The notes: generated from the letters alone by a model not told the origin. A DNA stretch of 64,000 bases from Actibacterium sp. XHP0104 (GCF_025751515.1 NZ_JAOWLE010000008.1:1-64000); one strand, 5' to 3'; counted from the first letter of the stretch, positions 1 to 10,979 are shown. Numbers and translations are program-made.

Positions 1-266
1 ATTTTCCGTCCCGCTAGCCCTAAGATCCGTTCCCGAACCGCCAGGCTGGCGTCCCAACCGCGCCTCAGCGCCGCCGGTGAAGGGGTATTTACGGATTGAG
101 CCGACAGGCCGCAAGAGCTTTTTGAAGGAATTCCGCAGAAAAATGCGAAAATATCTGCGGACCCCTTATTTTCAGGCGTTTCGCTGCATCGCGGCGCGGG
201 CGGTAACGGCCTTGCCCCGCATCAACACCCCGGCATGCCCCCGGAAAACCCGACTCGCCCCCCGAT
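1..266. other. Left-edge intergenic stretch, no gene seen
   Basis: No open reading frame here has a plausible start, ribosome binding site and family resemblance. The only structure I can point to is an inverted repeat, CCGCAGA at 133-139 with TCTGCGG at 154-160, downstream of the leftward pgm gene. It lacks a following T-run on either strand, so I do not call it a terminator. The first ~100 bases could be the flank of a gene lying left of the window. Confidence 0.5.
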
Positions 267-2910
<2,644 letters not shown>

Positions 2911-3089
2911 TGTCCCTCATCCGGGCCACCCTTGACCCGACTCGCCCATTGGGAGGACACTGATACGATAACTTCAACTGTTTTATCTGGCCGGCTTAGT
3001 GCGGCGTTTGATATGCCTTTCAACTGTGCGGCTGTCGGTTCGACAGATCACCGCGCGCGTCTCTCCGGGTTCGGCCAGGGGAGGGGACA

Positions 3090-3455
3090 ATGGATATTCA
3101 GCAATGCGCCGTGGCTTGCGCCTTGACCGTGGCCACCGGCATGGCTCAGGCGCAAGAGCCCGATCAGGCCTTTCTGACCACCGTGATGCAACACTATGAA
3201 TGCAACGAGATGGCCCGCCTCGCCATCCTGTCACCAGATGACTCGACCCGCTGCGCGGCCAACTTTCTGCGTGTTAAGCTGCATTTCATTCCCGAGATCG
3301 ACCAACAGGCCTATGCCCGCCTGCCCCCATCCGAACGCACCCGCATCAATCGCCACGCCTATGCGGCCTTTGCGGAATGGCAGGCCACCCACACCCGCAC
3401 CGTGCGCCGCCTGCGCGAAATGGCCGGGCTCTTTGCCTGCCCACGGATGTGCTGA
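3090..3455 (+). CDS. Small exported hypothetical protein
   Basis: 121 residues with a hydrophobic N-terminus ending in an AQA-type signal peptidase site near residue 22, so probably periplasmic. Four cysteines follow in the mature part (two near residues 38 and 55, two in the last five residues), which could form disulfides. A very strong ribosome binding site (GGGGAGGGG) precedes the ATG by a few bases, which supports it being a real gene. I do not recognise the family. It stands alone between the AEC transporter and tRNA-Thr, and the 36-codon frame just downstream (3484-3594) could be a frameshifted continuation, but this is weak. Confidence 0.6.
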   Translation: MDIQQCAVACALTVATGMAQAQEPDQAFLTTVMQHYECNEMARLAILSPDDSTRCAANFLRVKLHFIPEIDQQAYARLPPSERTRINRHAYAAFAEWQATHTRTVRRLREMAGLFACPRMC

Positions 3456-3753
3456 CGGCCGCCGTGATCCGCCGAAATGGACCATGAGCCTGGGCGACCT
3501 GCCCGGCGCGGCGCGCACCTGTGTGGCCCAGGCTGAATCCGTGCGCGGCAAGGTGCTGATCTGGATCACGGGCCGCGATCGACGCGTTTTTTGAATGCAT
3601 CTGAGGGCCAAAACACGACAGGGCAGAATGATGTAGATCCCCACGCCCTGACCTTGCAGAGATCGAATTGGCCTGCGGGTGGCCCGAGACAGCCATGCCT
3701 GGCTTGCCCAGCGCGCGCCGCTGACGGGCACGCATTTTATCAGGTGCTGAGAA
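3456..3753. other. Gene-poor gap between small exported protein and tRNA-Thr
   Basis: Nearly 300 bases with no gene I can support. A short frame 3484-3594 (+), beginning MSLGDLPGAAR and ending in RRVF, has acceptable codon use but a poor ribosome binding site and no recognisable family. The leftward frames crossing the region are shadows. I see no terminator-like hairpin with a T-run. Confidence 0.4.
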
Positions 3754-3829
3754 TGGTGCCCCCAGAGAGACTCGAACTCCCGACCCTCTGATTACAAATC
3801 AGATGCTCTACCAGCTGAGCTATAGGGGC
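3754..3829 (-). tRNA. tRNA-Thr (anticodon TGT)
   Basis: The reverse strand folds as a complete tRNA: acceptor GCCCCTA paired with the 3' strand before an encoded CCA, a D-arm with AGCTCAGCTGGTAGAGC, an anticodon stem CTGAT/ATCAG enclosing loop TTTGTAA (anticodon TGT, reading ACA and other ACN codons), and a T-arm containing GTTCGAGTC. The CCA end is encoded (3754-3756 on the plus strand read TGG). It is 76 bases long and is not adjacent to other RNA genes. Confidence 0.96.
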
Positions 3830-3837
3830 ATAAGGCG

Positions 3838-3866
3838 CATGTAGCATCGCGGGCATGGCCAGACAA
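3838..3866 (-). promoter_or_regulatory. Possible promoter of tRNA-Thr
   Basis: On the minus strand a TTGTCT -35 (3866-3861) is separated by 17 bases from TACATG (3843-3838), about 8 bases before the tRNA 5' end. The -35 is good, the -10 only fair. This is inference from sequence match and position. Confidence 0.4.
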
Positions 3867-3874
3867 GAGATACG

Positions 3875-3899
3875 AAAAAGCCGGGCATCTCTGCCCGGC
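3875..3899 (-). terminator. Rho-independent terminator after the sulfite operon
   Basis: Read leftward, an 8-bp perfect stem GCCGGGCA / TGCCCGGC with a four-base loop is followed directly by five T residues. It lies 27 bases past the stop codon of the ferredoxin-NADP reductase gene, so it most likely ends the cysG-to-fpr transcript and insulates tRNA-Thr. Confidence 0.85.
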
Positions 3900-3925
3900 C
3901 TTGCATCTCGGATGAGGCGGCGGCC

Positions 3926-4762
3926 CTACCCCACGAACGCCTTTTCAACGACGAACTCGGCGGGTTCCGAGTTGGCGCCTTCGCGCAGGCCGAAGCCTTC
4001 CAGAATCGCCATGATGTCCTTGTTGAAGGCCAGCGATCCGCAGACCATACCGCGGTCGTGCTCGGGGTCCATCGGGGGCAGGCCCAGGTCGGCGAACACC
4101 TTGCCCGAGGTCAGGTTGTCGGTGATCCGGCCCATGCGCGGGCTCTGTTCGCGGGTGGTGGTCGGGTAATAGCGCACCTTGTCGCCCACCAGCTCTCCGA
4201 TCAGCGGGTCCTCGGCCAGGCCCTCGACCAGCTGCCGGCCGTATTCCAGCTCACCGACCTCGCGGCAGGTATGCATGACCACGACCTCGTCGTAGCGCTC
4301 ATAGGTGTCGGGGTCGCGCAGCAGCGAGGCAAAGGGCGCGATGCCGGTGCCGGTGGCGAACATCCACAGCCGCTTGCCGGGCAAGAGCGCATCCAGCACC
4401 AGCGTGCCCACGGGCTTGGGCCGCAGGATGATCTGGTCGCCCACCTCGATATGTTGCAGGCGGCTGGTCAGCGGGCCGTCGGGCACCTTGATCGAGTAGA
4501 ATTCCAGCTCTTCGTCCCAGCTGGGCGAGGCGATGGAATAGGCGCGCAGAATGGGCTTTTGCTTGCCGGTCTTGGGATCGGGGTCGCCCATCAGGCCGAT
4601 CATCACGAACTCGCCCGAGCGGAACCGCAGCGACTGCGGCCGCGTCACCCGAAAGGAAAACAGACGGTCCGTCCAGTGCTGAACAGACGTCACGGTTTGC
4701 GCGTCGGGAAGGGTGGGAACGGGGCGCGCCTTTTCGGCGGCCACGGCGGTGGTGTCATTCAT
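3926..4762 (-). CDS. fpr: Ferredoxin/flavodoxin-NADP+ reductase
   Basis: Transfers electrons between NADPH and ferredoxin or flavodoxin via FAD. Recognisable family marks are the FAD motif RAYSIASP, the NADP-binding stretch ATGTGIAPFASLL, and the C-terminal VVEKAFVG that ends bacterial subclass I enzymes with an aromatic residue near the terminus. Two ATGs lie close together; the second (4760-4762) has AGGA at an 8-base spacing, the first only 2 bases, so I use the second. It follows the cysH-DUF934 fusion by 32 bases and probably is the last gene of the operon, a likely electron source for the ferredoxin-type sulfite reductase upstream. Confidence 0.93.
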   Translation of the reverse strand: MNDTTAVAAEKARPVPTLPDAQTVTSVQHWTDRLFSFRVTRPQSLRFRSGEFVMIGLMGDPDPKTGKQKPILRAYSIASPSWDEELEFYSIKVPDGPLTSRLQHIEVGDQIILRPKPVGTLVLDALLPGKRLWMFATGTGIAPFASLLRDPDTYERYDEVVVMHTCREVGELEYGRQLVEGLAEDPLIGELVGDKVRYYPTTTREQSPRMGRITDNLTSGKVFADLGLPPMDPEHDRGMVCGSLAFNKDIMAILEGFGLREGANSEPAEFVVEKAFVG

Positions 4763-4794
4763 AGCCATATTCCTGTCAAACGGGCCCGGGCGCC

Positions 4795-5991
4795 TTAGAC
4801 GGCGCCGCGCAGGCGGTTCTGATAATCATGCGACTGCCAGGCTGCGCGGGCCTGCCATTGCTCCCACGGCTGGCGCTTGGCCAGTTCGGGGGCGATCTCG
4901 ACCTCGTCAAAGCCCGAGCGTCGCACCATCGTGTATTGATCGGCGATCACATGGCCACGGGCGCGCAGACGCCCGTTGAACCCCATCAGCCGCAGACGCC
5001 GCGCCAGGGTGAACCCGCGCCCGTCCGAGAAGCTGGGGAAATCGACGCGGATCAGATCGACGCCATCGAGGCGCCCGGCCAGGATGGTCGGGTCGGCATC
5101 CGAGGCCAGGTCGATCGCGACGGCCGGCGCATCCGCCGCCGAGGTTTCCAGATCGGCCGCGGCGATAAAGCCATGCGCCCAGTCGTCATTCACGAAACCC
5201 TGATCGGTGACAATCACGTTCATCGGTTTCTCCTCTTCAATCTCTACCTCGACGGGCAGCGGGCCGCGCACGACCTTGCCGTTGATGAAATGGATGCCGC
5301 ATTCCTCTTTTTCCTGGTTGCGCCAGCGGCCCGCGCGCGGGTCTTCGCCAGGCTTGACCGGGCTGGTGCAGGGGGCGCAGCCGATCGACGGATAGCCCTT
5401 GGCGATCAACGGGTGCCGCGGCAGGCGGTTGTTGATCATGTAATCCTGCACGTCTTCGGGCGTCCAATGGGCCAGCGGATTGACCTTGATGCGGAAATCG
5501 CCCTCGTTTTCAAAGAAATCCAGCGCCGCGCGGGTCTGGCCCTGGAACCGCTTGCGGCCGGTGATCCAGGCGTCGAAATTCGACAAGGCGCGTTCCAGCG
5601 GCTCGGTCTTGCGCAGGTTGCAGCAGGCATCGGTGTCGGTCTTGTGCAGCAGGCCCTCGGGATCATGGGCGGCCACGGCCTCGGGGCGGGCGCGGATGGT
5701 GCGCACGTCGGTCAGGCCCAGCTGCTGCGCCACATCGGCCTGATAGGCCATGGTTTCCTCGAACAGCATCTGCGTGTCGATGAACAGCACCGGCGTCGCG
5801 CGGTCATAAAGCGAGATCATGTGCAACAGCACCACCGATTCCGCCCCGAAGGACGACACCAGGGCGATGCGGCCGACGGCCTCGTCGCTCAGCGCGCGTT
5901 CCAGCACCGCCTGCGCGGCGTGGTGCTTGTAGCGCTGGTTCAGATAGGCCACCCGGTCATCGACGGTGGCCGTGGTCAGATCAGGCAGCAT
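4795..5991 (-). CDS. cysH: Fused APS/PAPS reductase - DUF934 protein
   Basis: Residues 1-~245 are CysH, which reduces activated sulfate to sulfite with thioredoxin. The cysteine pairs C123-C124 and C205-C208, ligands of a [4Fe-4S] cluster, and the catalytic ECGIH (C231) place it with the iron-sulfur APS reductases. Residues ~257-398 are DUF934, a separate gene in the related operons I know. The frame runs through without a stop, yet the DUF934 methionine (codon at 5221-5223) keeps an AGGAG six bases upstream inside the cysH end, so a free 142-residue DUF934 product may also be made. The start at 5991 has GGAGG upstream and overlaps the cysI stop by 11 bases; the open frame extends further but with no family resemblance. 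Confidence 0.92.
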   Translation of the reverse strand: MLPDLTTATVDDRVAYLNQRYKHHAAQAVLERALSDEAVGRIALVSSFGAESVVLLHMISLYDRATPVLFIDTQMLFEETMAYQADVAQQLGLTDVRTIRARPEAVAAHDPEGLLHKTDTDACCNLRKTEPLERALSNFDAWITGRKRFQGQTRAALDFFENEGDFRIKVNPLAHWTPEDVQDYMINNRLPRHPLIAKGYPSIGCAPCTSPVKPGEDPRAGRWRNQEKEECGIHFINGKVVRGPLPVEVEIEEEKPMNVIVTDQGFVNDDWAHGFIAAADLETSAADAPAVAIDLASDADPTILAGRLDGVDLIRVDFPSFSDGRGFTLARRLRLMGFNGRLRARGHVIADQYTMVRRSGFDEVEIAPELAKRQPWEQWQARAAWQSHDYQNRLRGAV

Positions 5992-7657
5992 GTTTCCGGC
6001 CTCCGGCCTCGTCGGGGTAAAGCGCGGCCTTGAACGGCTCGGCGCCCAGGCGACGATAGGCGTCAATAAAGGTTTCTTGCGGCCCCTCGCGCAGCTCGAG
6101 ATAGGCCAGCACTAGGCGTTCGATCGCAGGCACGATCGCATCGGCCGAAAAGCCCGGCCCGGCGCGTTCGCCGATGGCCGCGTTCTCGGTCGCGTCACCG
6201 CCCAGGGTGATCTGATAGTTTTCCACCCCGGCGCGATCCAGGCCCAGAATGCCGATATGGCCGACATGGTGATGCCCGCAGGCGTTGATGCAGCCCGAGA
6301 TCTTCAGCTTCAGCGGCCCGACCTCGTGTTCCAGCTTCAGCTCGTCGAAACGTTCGGCGATCTGCTGGGCAATCGGAATCGACCGCGCCGTGGCCAGCGC
6401 GCAGTAATCCATACCGGGGCAGGCGATGATGTCGGACACCAGCCCCACATTAGCCGTGGCCAAGCCGACGGCGGCCAGACGGGCGTGAATGGCGGGCAGA
6501 TGCGCCTTGTGCACATGCGGCAGCACGATGTTCTGCTCATGGCTGACGCGCAGTTCGTCATGGCCGAATTCCTGCGCCAGATCGGCCATCACGCGCATCT
6601 GTTCGCTGGTGGCATCCCCCGGCGTCGCGCCATGCGCCTTGAGCGAGATCGTCACGATCGCATAGCCCGGCTGGCGGTGCTCGGTCAGGTTGGTATCGAC
6701 CCACGAGCGGAACACCGGGTCGGCCTTGTAGAAATCGTCAAAGCCCTGCGAGTCGGCGGTGATGTAATCGGGCTGGGCAAAGGCCGGCTCGATCTCGGCC
6801 AGCAGGGCCTGATCGGCGCCGTTGAACAGCTCGCGGCGCTGAATGAACTCGGCCTCGACCAGATCGCGCACGGTCTCGATCCCGTTCTCATGCACGGTGA
6901 TCTTGATGCGCGCCTTGTATTTGTTGTCGCGACGGCCCAGCAGGTTATAGACGCTGACGATCGCCTCGAGATAGGGCAGCAGGTCTTCCTTGGGCAGGAA
7001 GTCGCGGATGACCTTGCCGACCATCGGCGTGCGGCCCAGACCGCCACCCACGATCACCTCGAACCCGACCTGACCGGCGTCATTACGCACGATGCGCAGA
7101 CCGATGTCATGGGCCTTGACCACGGCACGGTCATTGGGCGCGCCGGTGATTGCGACCTTGAACTTGCGCGGCAGGAACTGGAATTCCGGGTGGTCGGTCG
7201 ACCACTGGCGGATCAGCTCGGCATAGGGGCGCGGGTCTTCGATCTCGTCGGCGGCGGCACCGGCGAAATGGTCCGAGGTCACGTTGCGGATGGTGTTGCC
7301 GCTGGTCTGGATGGCGTGCATCTCGACATCGGCCAGATCCGACAGAATGGCCGGCACGTCGCGCAGCTTGGGCCAGTTGAACTGGATGTTCTGGCGCGTG
7401 GTGAAATGGCCATAGCCCTTGTCATAGGTATCGGCGATATGGGCGAACTGGCGCATCTGGCGGCTGTTCAGCGTGCCATAGGGCACCGCCACGCGCAGCA
7501 TATAGGCGTGCAGCTGCAGATACAGGCCATTCATCAGGCGCAACGGGCGGAATTCATCCTCGGACAGCGAACCGTCGATGCGGCGCGCCACCTGGCCGGA
7601 AAACTGGGCCACGCGCTCGCGCACAAAGGCTTCGTCGAAGTCGTTATATTTATACAT
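5981..7657 (-). CDS. cysI: Assimilatory sulfite (nitrite/sulfite-type) reductase, siroheme protein
   Basis: Six-electron reduction of sulfite to sulfide using siroheme and a [4Fe-4S] cluster. The cluster/siroheme signature is present as CPGMDYC followed later by CINAC-GHHHVGHIG. 558 residues, matching the ferredoxin-type one-subunit enzymes. I start it at MYKYNDFDEAF (ATG 7655-7657) because GGAGG sits just upstream and the ATG overlaps the TAA of the DUF2849 gene (TAATG), a translational-coupling arrangement; the longer frame upstream is DUF2849 read out of frame. Siroheme comes from cysG, electrons plausibly from fpr, both in this operon. Confidence 0.95.
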   Translation of the reverse strand: MYKYNDFDEAFVRERVAQFSGQVARRIDGSLSEDEFRPLRLMNGLYLQLHAYMLRVAVPYGTLNSRQMRQFAHIADTYDKGYGHFTTRQNIQFNWPKLRDVPAILSDLADVEMHAIQTSGNTIRNVTSDHFAGAAADEIEDPRPYAELIRQWSTDHPEFQFLPRKFKVAITGAPNDRAVVKAHDIGLRIVRNDAGQVGFEVIVGGGLGRTPMVGKVIRDFLPKEDLLPYLEAIVSVYNLLGRRDNKYKARIKITVHENGIETVRDLVEAEFIQRRELFNGADQALLAEIEPAFAQPDYITADSQGFDDFYKADPVFRSWVDTNLTEHRQPGYAIVTISLKAHGATPGDATSEQMRVMADLAQEFGHDELRVSHEQNIVLPHVHKAHLPAIHARLAAVGLATANVGLVSDIIACPGMDYCALATARSIPIAQQIAERFDELKLEHEVGPLKLKISGCINACGHHHVGHIGILGLDRAGVENYQITLGGDATENAAIGERAGPGFSADAIVPAIERLVLAYLELREGPQETFIDAYRRLGAEPFKAALYPDEAGGRKHAA

Positions 7658-7959
7658 TATGCTGCCTCCACCTGTTTGCCGTGGGCATAGTTCGACGGGC
7701 CGCGCGTGCGGAACGTTTCGCGAAAATGGGTCGGCTCGGGGCCGTTTTCGCCGGCCTGGGCATCGGCCAGATAGGCGCCGACGACGATATCGCCCTGCCC
7801 CTCGGCCAGCTTTAGCCGCGCCTCGGCGCGCTCGGCATCCTCGATCAGCTCGGCCTCGCACATCTGGCGCACCCAGCGATCATCGGCACTCAGCCAAACG
7901 GCATCGCCCTCGATCAGGTCATTGGCGGTCACGACTTTGGGGGTGAAACGACGGCTCAT
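7657..7959 (-). CDS. DUF2849 protein of the sulfite operon
   Basis: A 100-residue soluble protein beginning MSRRFTPKVV, matching the DUF2849 proteins regularly found between cysG and the sulfite reductase gene in Rhodobacteraceae and other alphaproteobacteria. No catalytic motif or membrane segment is visible. Its start overlaps the cysG stop by four bases and its stop overlaps the cysI start by one, so it is tightly co-translated with both. The constant position suggests a helper role in siroheme insertion or sulfite reductase function, which is inference only. Confidence 0.85.
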   Translation of the reverse strand: MSRRFTPKVVTANDLIEGDAVWLSADDRWVRQMCEAELIEDAERAEARLKLAEGQGDIVVGAYLADAQAGENGPEPTHFRETFRTRGPSNYAHGKQVEAA

Positions 7960-9353
7960 AGCGCCAGCTCCCTGGATTGTACGAGTTCATTTGCGGCTTG
8001 CAGGGCGGCGCGCGGCGCCAGGCCCAGCAGGATCACGGCGGGGCCATCAACCCCGTCGATATCGGCGGGCAGATCGCTTAGCGTGGTGGCGATGACCCGG
8101 CTGTCGGCGCGCGAGGCATTTTCAACCACGGTGATCTGGGTCAGCGGATCGGCGCCATGCATCATCAGGCGACCCTGCAAAAACCGCGCGCTGCGCTTGC
8201 CCATGTAAATCGCGGCCACTTCGCCCTCGCGGGCCAGGCTGCGCCAATCCTGTTCGGCAAAGCCCTTGATGTCATGGCCGGTCAGCAGGCGCACCGCGCC
8301 GTTGCGGCCGCGCTTGGTCAGCGACTGGCCAATCTGCGCCACGGCGGCCGAGGCGGCGGTGATGCCCGGCACGATGCGCCAGCTGATCCCGGCCTCGGTC
8401 AGCGCGTCCAGTTCCTCGTCCAGGCGACCGAACACACCCGGATCGCCGGCTTTCAGCCGCACCACATGCGCGCCGTTGCGGGCATGTTCGATCATCAGGG
8501 CGTTGATGTCCTCTTGCGGGGTCGAGGGGCCGAACCCGGTCTTGCCGGCGTCGATGATCAGCGCCTCGCGGCGGGCCAGTTCCAGGATCTCGGGGGCGGC
8601 CAGACGGTCGTGGATCACCACATCGGCGCGGTCCAGCGCCTTGCGCGCCTTCAGCGTCAGCAGTTCCGGGTCGCCCGGCCCGGCGCCCACCAGATCGACA
8701 TGGCCCACGCCCTGCCCCGCCGCGCGATGCTTGGCCAGCAGATCGCTCAGCGCCTCGGGCAAAGCCTCTTCGCCCAGCTCTTCAGCGGCGCGCGGCCCGG
8801 CGTTGAAATAGTAGTCGGCCCAGAATTCACGGCGCTTGCGCCCGGCGGGCAGACGTTCGGCCAGCGGGCGAAAGCCTTTGCCGATCCGCGCCAGCAGGCC
8901 CAGACGCGGCGACAGGCGCTCTTCGAGGTCGGCCTTGATCGCGCGGGCCAGCACGGGGGCCGCGCCCTCGGTGCCGATGGCGACGGTCACCGGGTCACGA
9001 TCGACGATCGCGGGGGTGATAAAGGCGCTGTCATCCAGATTGTCGACGATATTCACCAGCACGCCCGCCTCGCGGCCCAGCCAGGCCACATGGGCATCCA
9101 GCAGCGCATCCTCTTGCGCGGCATAAAGCAGCGCCGCGCCCACCACGTCGCCGGCTGCAATCTCGCGGCGCAGCAGGGTCAGGCGGCCGGCATCGGCCCA
9201 GCCTGCGATCTCGGCGGCGGGGGTTTCGGCGTAGACAAAGATCCGCGCCTCGGTCTTGAGCAGCAGGCGCAGCTTGGCCACGGCGGCGTCACCGCCACCA
9301 ACAACCACGATACGCTTGTCGCTGACCGACAGGAAAATCGGAAAATGTTTCAT
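7956..9353 (-). CDS. cysG: Siroheme synthase (trifunctional)
   Basis: Makes siroheme from uroporphyrinogen III. The N-terminal ~210 residues are the NAD-dependent precorrin-2 dehydrogenase/ferrochelatase (nucleotide-binding VVVGGGDAAVAK), and the C-terminal ~250 residues are the SAM-dependent uroporphyrinogen methyltransferase (VGAGPGDPELLTLKA and RLKAGDPGVFGR). I prefer the ATG at 9351-9353 (MKHFPIFLSV), preceded by GAGG at ~6 bases; an ATG four codons upstream is also possible. It is the first gene of the leftward cysG-DUF2849-cysI-cysH/DUF934-fpr operon, behind a ~290-base non-coding stretch that should hold the promoter. Confidence 0.95.
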   Translation of the reverse strand: MKHFPIFLSVSDKRIVVVGGGDAAVAKLRLLLKTEARIFVYAETPAAEIAGWADAGRLTLLRREIAAGDVVGAALLYAAQEDALLDAHVAWLGREAGVLVNIVDNLDDSAFITPAIVDRDPVTVAIGTEGAAPVLARAIKADLEERLSPRLGLLARIGKGFRPLAERLPAGRKRREFWADYYFNAGPRAAEELGEEALPEALSDLLAKHRAAGQGVGHVDLVGAGPGDPELLTLKARKALDRADVVIHDRLAAPEILELARREALIIDAGKTGFGPSTPQEDINALMIEHARNGAHVVRLKAGDPGVFGRLDEELDALTEAGISWRIVPGITAASAAVAQIGQSLTKRGRNGAVRLLTGHDIKGFAEQDWRSLAREGEVAAIYMGKRSARFLQGRLMMHGADPLTQITVVENASRADSRVIATTLSDLPADIDGVDGPAVILLGLAPRAALQAANELVQSRELAL

Positions 9354-9446
9354 CACACGCCTCATTGATGCATGTGCAGAATATAGTCGATTTTCCCGGT
9401 TTTACGCTATATTTCGAAACCAATAAGAAGGATTTCGGCCAGCAAA

Positions 9447-9460
9447 TCCGGTTTACCGGA
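9447..9460. promoter_or_regulatory. 14-bp palindrome upstream of cysG, possible operator
   Basis: TCCGGTTTACCGGA, 6-base perfect arms around TT, lies ~95 bases upstream of the cysG start in an AT-richer stretch (9366-9470). The rest of the 9366-9642 gap shows no gene. It is a candidate site for a sulfur- or Lrp-type regulator; no regulator gene for it is in the window. Confidence 0.35.
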
Positions 9461-9642
9461 ACTTTTTCCCATTCAGGCGCCATTTACCGCCACCCACTCC
9501 TTTTGCAGGTGCGAATTCGGCACAGCCGTCTTAATGCGGGTCACGAAACAGCCCCGCCCAACCATCAAACCGCCGTGATCTCAAGCGCTTTTTTCCGTGT
9601 TTTCAGGGGAAATCAGCCGCCAGGCCGCGCGACAAGGCCCGG

Positions 9643-10281
9643 TCAGATTCGCAGGATCGGCTGCAACATCCGCGGCAGCAGGCTGTTGAACTTCAGCGGC
9701 GCGTCGGTGGCGGCAAGGCAGATGCAGGGCATGCCCTTGCCCGCGACGGGGGTGTGTTCCAGATCCTGGTCGGCGATCTCGACATCGCCCACGCCGAACG
9801 TGCCGCAATCATCGCTAAAGCTGCCTTGCAGCACCAGGGTCATCTCTAGCCCGTTATGGCCATGATCGGGCACCGCCTGCCCTGCGGGAATGTGCAGCAG
9901 CCGCACCGTGCCCGCATCGCTGGCATGGATGATGCGCTGACGGGTGCCCAGCCCCAGCGCGCGCCAGCGCGGCGGCTGGCCGCCCAGCGCCTCGATCACC
10001 GGCGCCGGATAGGGGCCGATGGCGCGCGGCTCAGCCCGGGCCGGGGCCGGATCGTCGTCCAACAGGGTCAGCACCGACGCCTTCAGCCCGCCCGACAGAT
10101 CGGCACATTCAAGCGCCTCAAGCACTACGCCACCGGCGGCCTGTTCGGCCTCTAGCCGGGCGCGGCAGTCGTCGCACATCGACACATGCGCCGCGACCAC
10201 CAGCGCAAAGGGATGCGGCAGCGCCCCCGATGCATAGGCCGCCAGCAATGGCTGCGAGATATGATGACGGATCGTGTTCAT
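9643..10281 (-). CDS. chrR: Zinc-dependent anti-sigma factor ChrR
   Basis: Holds sigma-E inactive until singlet oxygen or related stress. The N-terminal ~85 residues contain the zinc anti-sigma signature H-x3-C-x2-C (AAHVSMCDDC, residues ~31-40), and the C-terminal half is a cupin domain with the GHNGLEMTLVLQG metal-binding pattern, as in R. sphaeroides ChrR. 212 residues is the usual length. Its ATG overlaps the rpoE stop by four bases, so the two are co-translated. Role is from established knowledge of the family. Confidence 0.95.
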   Translation of the reverse strand: MNTIRHHISQPLLAAYASGALPHPFALVVAAHVSMCDDCRARLEAEQAAGGVVLEALECADLSGGLKASVLTLLDDDPAPARAEPRAIGPYPAPVIEALGGQPPRWRALGLGTRQRIIHASDAGTVRLLHIPAGQAVPDHGHNGLEMTLVLQGSFSDDCGTFGVGDVEIADQDLEHTPVAGKGMPCICLAATDAPLKFNSLLPRMLQPILRI

Positions 10282-10841
10282 CTCAGTTCTTTCAACTCGT
10301 GCCGCAGCCGCTCTAACCCCAGGCGGATGCGTGATTTTATCGTTCCCAGCGGCAGGCCGGTCTGGGCCTGAATCTCGGTATGGCTCAGCTCACCCAGATA
10401 GGCCTTTTCGACCATCTCGCGCTGATCGGGCGCCAGCGCGCTTAGGGCTTGGCGCAGCTTGTCGGCCTCTTGCGTCAGCGCCAGCATCTGCCCGGCATCA
10501 CCCTCGTCCTCTTCCGGCAGGGTCAGGGCCTCGGGCACGGGGCGGCGTTCCTTGCGCACCAGGTCTACCTGCCGGTTACGGGCGATCTGGTAGATCCAGC
10601 TGGATACCTGCGCGCGGGCCGGATCGAACTGCGCTGCCTTGCGCCAAGCGGTCAGCAAGACCTCTTGCACGATATCTTCGGCCTCGGCCCCGCTCATCCC
10701 GGTGCGCAAGGCCATCGCCTTGATCCGCGGCGCGTAGAAATCAAACAGCTGCGCAAAGGCCTGCTTGTCGCGCCGGTCGCGCACGGCCAGCATCCATTCG
10801 GTCTGCCGGGTGGGCGTCGTCTGATCGGTCGTCTTGTCCAC
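10278..10841 (-). CDS. rpoE: ECF sigma factor RpoE (group ECF11)
   Basis: Directs RNA polymerase to oxidative (singlet oxygen) stress genes. Region 2 (QLFDFYAPRIKAMALRTG, DIVQEVLLTAWRKA) and region 4 (REMVEKAYLGELSHTEIA-like, GTIKSRIRLGLERLRHEL) are clear. The open frame continues upstream across its own promoter, so the true start must be lower; I use the GTG at 10839-10841, preceded by AGGA at 8 bases, giving 187 residues. An ATG at 10866-10868 is the alternative. It is followed by chrR with a 4-base overlap and is divergent from the lipid operon, with which it shares a double promoter. Confidence 0.93.
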   Translation of the reverse strand: MDKTTDQTTPTRQTEWMLAVRDRRDKQAFAQLFDFYAPRIKAMALRTGMSGAEAEDIVQEVLLTAWRKAAQFDPARAQVSSWIYQIARNRQVDLVRKERRPVPEALTLPEEDEGDAGQMLALTQEADKLRQALSALAPDQREMVEKAYLGELSHTEIQAQTGLPLGTIKSRIRLGLERLRHELKELR

Positions 10842-10945
10842 GCTCAGAGTCCTGCGCTTGAGGGCCATGCCGGCCACCACCCCTGCGGATGTGTCCGCCC
10901 CGTCAGGGGCCCGTTCGATGGTGTCGCTCAACTCCAGCATAACGG

Positions 10946-10974
10946 GGATACGGGCGCAAAAGAAATCCGGATCA
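10946..10974 (-). promoter_or_regulatory. Predicted RpoE-dependent promoter of rpoE-chrR
   Basis: On the minus strand TGATCC (10974-10969) is followed after 18 bases by TATCC. The -35 is a perfect match to the sigma-E element known from R. sphaeroides; the -10 (TATCC against TAAGA/C) is a partial match. Spacing and position upstream of rpoE suggest autoregulation. Confidence 0.7.
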
Positions 10975-10979
10975 AAATT

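Noticed and set aside
3231-3731. Leftward frame of 166 codons near tRNA-Thr
   Set aside because: Overlaps the small exported protein gene, no start signal, biased composition.
9365-9865. Plus-strand frame from the cysG leader into chrR
   Set aside because: Crosses the promoter region and runs antisense to chrR; no family similarity.
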